8,209 bases of DNA, from assembly GCA_910578965.1 (NCBI GenBank), contig CAJTSP010000120.1:1-8209 (forward strand). Direction: 5' to 3'. Below, one piece after another: positions 5,727-8,209 of this stretch. The position numbers and the translations under genes are program-made. A model generated the notes under the pieces. That model made no database searches, was not told where the DNA came from, and worked only from the letters and a program-made list of their open reading frames with translations. Numbering within the stretch: the stretch's first letter is position 1; every line of letters begins with the position of its first letter. The DNA comes from an uncultured Oscillospiraceae bacterium (GTDB lineage: Bacteria > Bacillota > Clostridia > Oscillospirales > Ruminococcaceae).

Positions 5727-6731
5727 ATGACCACCCGGCAGGCTTTTTTGCAAGCGCTTTGCGAAGCGCAGGGGCAGCCGCTCTCGGGCGAGGCGCTGGC
5801 CCAAAGGCTGGGGGTCAGCCGCGCGGCAGTGTGCAAGGCGGCCCGCGCGCTGAGGGCGCAGGGCTATCGGATCGAGGCAGCCAGCGGGCGGGGATACCGG
5901 CTGTTGCCGGGCCCCGACCTGCTGACCCGCGAAGCCCTGCTTGCCGCCTGTGCGGCCGAGGGCTGGGCCCCCGCAGCAGCCGAGGTTTACCCTGAGCTGC
6001 CCTCCACCAACCTACGCGCACGGCAGTTGGCGCTGGCCGGCGCGCCGGACGGTACCCTGGTGTTGGCCGGCGGCCAAAGCCAGGGCCGGGGCCGGCTGGG
6101 CCGCCAGTTTGAAAGCCCCGCCGGGCGCGGGCTATACATGACCCTCCTGCTGCGCCCGCATCTGCCGGCCGCCGAGGCTGTGTCCCTCACCGGGCGGGCG
6201 GCCGTGGCGGTTTGCCGGGCAGTAAGCCGGCTATGCCGGGTAGAACTGGCCATTAAATGGGTCAACGACCTGTTTTTACATGGCAAAAAGGTGGGCGGCA
6301 TCCTTACCGAGGCAGTAACCGACCTGGAGGGCGGGCTGGTGGAGTTTGCGGCCGTGGGCATTGGGCTGAACCTGACCACCCTGCCCGAGGAGTTTGGCCC
6401 CGCCCTGGCCGGGCTGGCGGACAGCCTGTTCCCCGGCGGGCCGGCGCCCTGCGGCCGGTGTGCGCTGGCGGCGGCAGTTTGTGCCGAGTTTGCGGCTCTG
6501 GGGCCGGGGTTTGGCTATCTGGAGGAATACCGCGCCCGCAGCCTGGTGCTGGGCCGCTACCTGACCGTGCTGGGCCTGGGCGAACCGTTTGCGGCCCGGG
6601 CGGTAGAAATCGACGGCCTTGGGCGGCTGGTGGTGGAGCTTTCCGGCGGGGGGCTGCGGGCCCTTGGCAGCGGCGAGGTACAAATCCGGCCCGCCGCACT
6701 GGGCTTTAGTACGGCCGCCGGCCCTCCCTAA
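5727..6731 (+). CDS. birA: Bifunctional biotin--protein ligase / biotin operon repressor
   Basis: This enzyme makes biotinyl-5'-AMP from biotin and ATP and transfers biotin to a lysine of carrier proteins such as the acetyl-CoA carboxylase BCCP. In the repressor class it also binds DNA when loaded with biotinyl-AMP. The 334 residues contain an N-terminal winged-helix domain (about 1-62, with ALAQRLGVSRAAVCKAARAL as the HTH) and a catalytic domain. The latter shows PSTN (92-95), the biotinyl-AMP loop GRGRLGR (120-126), KWVND (177-181), KVGGILTE with the catalytic-type lysine at 188, and GIGLN (211-215). A C-terminal SH3-like domain ends at SGEVQIRP. The HTH places it in the repressor (group II) class. 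The start at 5727 has AGGGAGGG 8 nt upstream. A BirA-like operator over its own -35 box implies negative autoregulation. bioY follows 127 bp later on the same strand. Confidence 0.96.
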   Translation: MTTRQAFLQALCEAQGQPLSGEALAQRLGVSRAAVCKAARALRAQGYRIEAASGRGYRLLPGPDLLTREALLAACAAEGWAPAAAEVYPELPSTNLRARQLALAGAPDGTLVLAGGQSQGRGRLGRQFESPAGRGLYMTLLLRPHLPAAEAVSLTGRAAVAVCRAVSRLCRVELAIKWVNDLFLHGKKVGGILTEAVTDLEGGLVEFAAVGIGLNLTTLPEEFGPALAGLADSLFPGGPAPCGRCALAAAVCAEFAALGPGFGYLEEYRARSLVLGRYLTVLGLGEPFAARAVEIDGLGRLVVELSGGGLRALGSGEVQIRPAALGFSTAAGPP

Positions 6732-6858
6732 GCCGCAGCCCAGGGCTTTAGGGCCACGGCAAACCGGGGCGACTGCCCCAAAAACCGCCCCCCTTAAAAA
6801 GCGGGCCGACGCCCAAGGCGCAGCGGCCCGGCTGCAAAACAGAAAGGTGGAATCCATC
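6732..6858 (+). other. birA-bioY intergenic region
   Basis: This 127-bp GC-rich spacer includes a short hairpin, GGGGC (6766-6770) with GCCCC (6775-6779) and a GACT loop, followed by AAAAA rather than T's. It is therefore not a standard terminator. I see no promoter and no second BirA operator here, so bioY is most likely read from the birA promoter. The hairpin could affect relative expression or RNA stability. AGAAAGGTGG (6841-6850) is the bioY ribosome-binding site. Confidence 0.5.
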
Positions 6859-7389
6859 ATGGCAACAACCACAAGCGAAAAAACCCGGCAGATGGTAAAC
6901 GCGGCGCTGTGCACGGCGCTACTCTGTGTTATTTCCCCCTGGTCGGTGGTGATCGGGCCGGTGAGCCTAACGTTAGGGGTCTTCGGGGTCTTTTTTGCCG
7001 GAGCGATGCTTAGGCCCGGCTACGCCTGTTTGGCCGTAACGGCTTACATTGCGCTGGGTGCAATGGGGCTGCCGGTTATCAGCAATTTCCGCTCGGGGCC
7101 GGCAGCGGTGTTTGGGCCCACCGGCGGCTATCTGCTGGCCTACCCGGTCATGGCACTGCTGCTTTCGTTGGCCAAAAAGCGCAGCCGCAGCCTCTGGCTG
7201 CACGCGGCAGCCATTGGGGCGGCGCTGGCGGTGATGTACACCCTGGGCACCGCCTGGTTTATGGCCGTAACCGGCACCGGCCTTGCCGCCAGCCTTGCCT
7301 ACTGCGTAATGCCCTTTATGCTGCCGGACGCCGCCAAGGGCGCGGCCGCGCTGGCCCTTGCGGCCGCGCTGCAGCGGCGGATACGGTAA
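6859..7389 (+). CDS. bioY: Biotin transporter BioY (ECF S component)
   Basis: A membrane protein that binds biotin with high affinity and imports it. In Firmicutes it usually works with the shared energy-coupling module EcfA-EcfA'-EcfT, which is not encoded in this window. It has 176 residues, typical or slightly short. Several hydrophobic segments are visible: about 13-33, 37-52, 54-72, 88-104, 114-130 and 136-170 (the last probably one or two helices). The diagnostic BioY region lies between helices: ALGAMGLPVISNF (65-77) then GPTGGYLLAYP (86-96). The ATG at 6859 is chosen because AGAAAGGTGG lies 8 nt upstream; the frame is open further left but that part overlaps birA. Its position after birA supports a biotin role and BirA-controlled expression. 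No biotin-synthesis gene is seen nearby. Confidence 0.94.
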   Translation: MATTTSEKTRQMVNAALCTALLCVISPWSVVIGPVSLTLGVFGVFFAGAMLRPGYACLAVTAYIALGAMGLPVISNFRSGPAAVFGPTGGYLLAYPVMALLLSLAKKRSRSLWLHAAAIGAALAVMYTLGTAWFMAVTGTGLAASLAYCVMPFMLPDAAKGAAALALAAALQRRIR

Positions 7390-7489
7390 CGCGGCGGTTT
7401 TGCCCTGGGCAGCCTTGCCTTTATGCCCCTGTCCGGGCGAGGGCGCCTTTTGCAGCCCTGCCCGCCTGTTCTGCTTTTTTACCCGGCCA

Positions 7490-7535
7490 AAAAACGCCGC
7501 CCGGCCCCGTTCAGGTGGGGCTGGGCGGCGTTTTT
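7490..7535. terminator. Bidirectional terminator between convergent genes
   Basis: A 19-bp stem pairs 7490-7508 with 7517-7535 (one G-U wobble on the plus strand), with an 8-nt loop, A-run on the left and TTTTT on the right. It can end bioY transcripts rightward and the DUF1836 gene leftward. The stop codon of the minus-strand gene (7511-7513) lies in the loop, so the last codons of that gene are part of the terminator stem. Confidence 0.92.
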
Positions 7536-8056
7536 GCCTGGGCCGCCTGGATAAACCGCAAGGCGAACATCTTGTTGGCAAAGCAGATGGCCAAACTGCG
7601 CACCAGCTCGCTTTCGGGGGTGACCTTTTGGGCGCTGCTGGGCGCCGAAAAATCCCGGCTGCCAAAGGTGGCCTGCAGGGCCTTTTCCAGCTCGGTGCAG
7701 AAATAATCGTGCGCCTGCCCGATGGGATAGCTACCGGCCTGGATACGAAACAAGCTGTGCAGCTCGGATATGCTCGCCACCTGCTTGAGAAGGCAGATCC
7801 AGTACAGCCGTGCCAGTTGCTCACGGCTATAGCGCTTTTTGACAGGCGGGCCGATCAGGCGCAGCTTGACATAGTTGTTAATCATGGAGGCGGTGATGGG
7901 CGGCTCGTCGCGGCCGGCAAAAAAGGGCGCGGTGTACCGGGCCAGCTCGTCCATCACCTGGTCGCGGTAGAGCATCAGGTCGGGCAGCTCGTCATACCGC
8001 GGGCAGCGGTATGCCAGCATCCCGTCAAAGGCCTGGGAGGTTTTTGAGCTTTGCAT
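7511..8056 (-). CDS. DUF1836 domain-containing putative DNA-binding regulator
   Basis: This 181-residue cytosolic protein matches my recollection of the DUF1836 family (Bacillus YkrK-like). The evidence is RYDELPDLMLYRDQVMDEL (20-38), then ITASMINNYVKLRLIGPPVKKRYSREQLARL (54-84), then ICLLKQVASISEL. The NNYVK, PP-KKRYSREQLA pattern resembles the recognition helix and wing of MerR-type winged helices, so DNA binding is plausible. The specific role of this family is not established to my knowledge. The C-terminal part (about 110-181) is less conserved and helical. The start ATG at 8054-8056 has an AGAAGGGGG ribosome-binding site about 9 nt upstream. It has its own promoter at 8136-8163 and is convergent with bioY, so it is probably not part of the biotin unit. 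A divergent promoter beside it suggests it may regulate itself and the gene to the right. Confidence 0.85.
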   Translation of the reverse strand: MQSSKTSQAFDGMLAYRCPRYDELPDLMLYRDQVMDELARYTAPFFAGRDEPPITASMINNYVKLRLIGPPVKKRYSREQLARLYWICLLKQVASISELHSLFRIQAGSYPIGQAHDYFCTELEKALQATFGSRDFSAPSSAQKVTPESELVRSLAICFANKMFALRFIQAAQAKTPPSPT

Positions 8057-8080
8057 GTAAGCGCGCCCCCTTCTTGTTAT

Positions 8081-8098
8081 TGCCGCCCGTTGGCGGCA
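8081..8098 (-). other. Hairpin in the DUF1836 mRNA leader
   Basis: TGCCGCC and GGCGGCA form a 7-bp stem with a 4-nt loop, about 25 nt before the start codon. There is no T-run on either side, so it is not a terminator. It could be a stabilising or translation-tuning element; no function is shown by the sequence. Confidence 0.4.
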
Positions 8099-8106
8099 GC
8101 GCCACC

Positions 8107-8135
8107 GGCTGGAGCCAATTGCTCCGGCCTTTTTT
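8107..8135 (+). terminator. Rightward terminator that also forms a 5'-terminal hairpin on the minus transcript
   Basis: GGCTGGAGC (8107-8115) pairs with GCTCCGGCC (8121-8129) over a CAATT loop, followed by six T's (8130-8135). Read rightward it is a good intrinsic terminator, although no rightward gene ends here; it would stop read-through into the next operon. Read leftward, the predicted start of the DUF1836 mRNA (near 8129) falls at the base of the stem, so that mRNA would begin with the hairpin. Confidence 0.75.
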
Positions 8136-8163
8136 ATTGTAGCCGCTTTTTTCCTTCTGTCAA
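8136..8163 (-). promoter_or_regulatory. Promoter of the DUF1836 gene
   Basis: Read on the minus strand: TTGACA (8163-8158), a 16-bp spacer and TACAAT (8141-8136). The predicted start is about 8129, leaving a leader of about 73 nt. The -35 box is part of the inverted repeat shared with the opposite promoter. Confidence 0.82.
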
Positions 8164-8186
8164 GCGTTGTTATAGGTTGCTTGACA
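8158..8186. promoter_or_regulatory. Inverted repeat joining two divergent -35 boxes, possible operator
   Basis: TGTCAAGC (8158-8165) and GCTTGACA (8179-8186) are perfect inverted repeats with a 13-bp spacer, centred on 8172. Arm centres are 21 bp apart, two helical turns, which suits a dimeric regulator. Six of the eight bases in each arm are the -35 hexamer itself, so only the extra GC pair adds symmetry beyond two consensus promoters. An operator role is inferred. Confidence 0.45.
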
Positions 8187-8209
8187 TAGTTTTTAATACC
8201 ATGTATAAT
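8181..8209 (+). promoter_or_regulatory. Consensus rightward promoter at the window edge
   Basis: TTGACA (8181-8186), a 17-bp spacer and TATAAT (8204-8209) match the SigA/sigma-70 consensus at every position. The transcript would start beyond the right edge, so the gene it drives is not visible. It is divergent from the DUF1836 promoter, with the two -35 boxes only 17 bp apart. A match this perfect is uncommon and usually means a strong promoter, often one held down by a repressor. Confidence 0.87.

Noticed and set aside
7358..8047. 229-codon plus-strand frame opposite the DUF1836 gene
   Set aside because: It overlaps the bidirectional terminator and is antisense to a gene with a recognised domain, promoter and ribosome-binding site.
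1..8209. tRNA, rRNA, transposase or integrase genes
   Set aside because: I looked for cloverleaf-like arms with a CCA-proximal T-loop (GTTCRANNC), rRNA-like conserved blocks and DDE or tyrosine-recombinase motifs, and found none.

Overview
The window looks like chromosomal DNA from a GC-rich, low-GC-lineage Gram-positive (Firmicutes) gut bacterium. The Oscillospirales/Ruminococcaceae group (Gemmiger, Subdoligranulum, Faecalibacterium relatives) is my best guess. The basis is strong purine-rich Shine-Dalgarno sites, sigma-70/SigA-type promoters, a metG-tatD pair as in Bacillus metS-yabD, a birA-bioY pair and a DUF1836 regulator, in coding DNA that is strongly GC-rich. This placement is inference from gene content, not a database match.

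Layout. Bases 1-926 carry no convincing protein gene. They are visibly less GC-rich and hold an irregular family of about 50-bp direct repeats (six clear copies between 440 and 917), closed by a strong rightward intrinsic terminator (927-959). Next come an aspartate/glutamate racemase-family gene with its own near-consensus promoter (1088-1870), methionyl-tRNA synthetase (2050-4026) and a TatD-family metal-dependent DNase (4023-4985). The TatD gene overlaps the metG stop by a GTGA junction and carries an unusual low-complexity N-terminus. A 76-residue orphan protein with a good ribosome-binding site follows (5148-5378), then a perfect terminator (5581-5612).

The second half is a biotin module. 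birA (5727-6731) encodes a repressor-type biotin protein ligase, and a BirA-like operator overlaps the -35 box of its own promoter. bioY (6859-7389) encodes the biotin transporter S component and probably lies in the same operon. Together they suggest biotin scavenging with feedback: BirA uses biotin and, when biotinyl-AMP accumulates, represses both itself and the importer. A bidirectional terminator (7490-7535) separates bioY from a convergent DUF1836-family putative regulator (7511-8056, minus strand).

At the right edge, the DUF1836 gene's promoter faces a perfect-consensus rightward promoter (TTGACA, 17 bp, TATAAT) that ends exactly at the window boundary. An 8-bp perfect inverted repeat contains both -35 boxes, so one bound dimer could control both directions.

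Most of the window is housekeeping DNA. The parts least explained by known features are the left-hand repeat region, which may be transcribed as a non-coding RNA, and the symmetric divergent promoter at the right edge.
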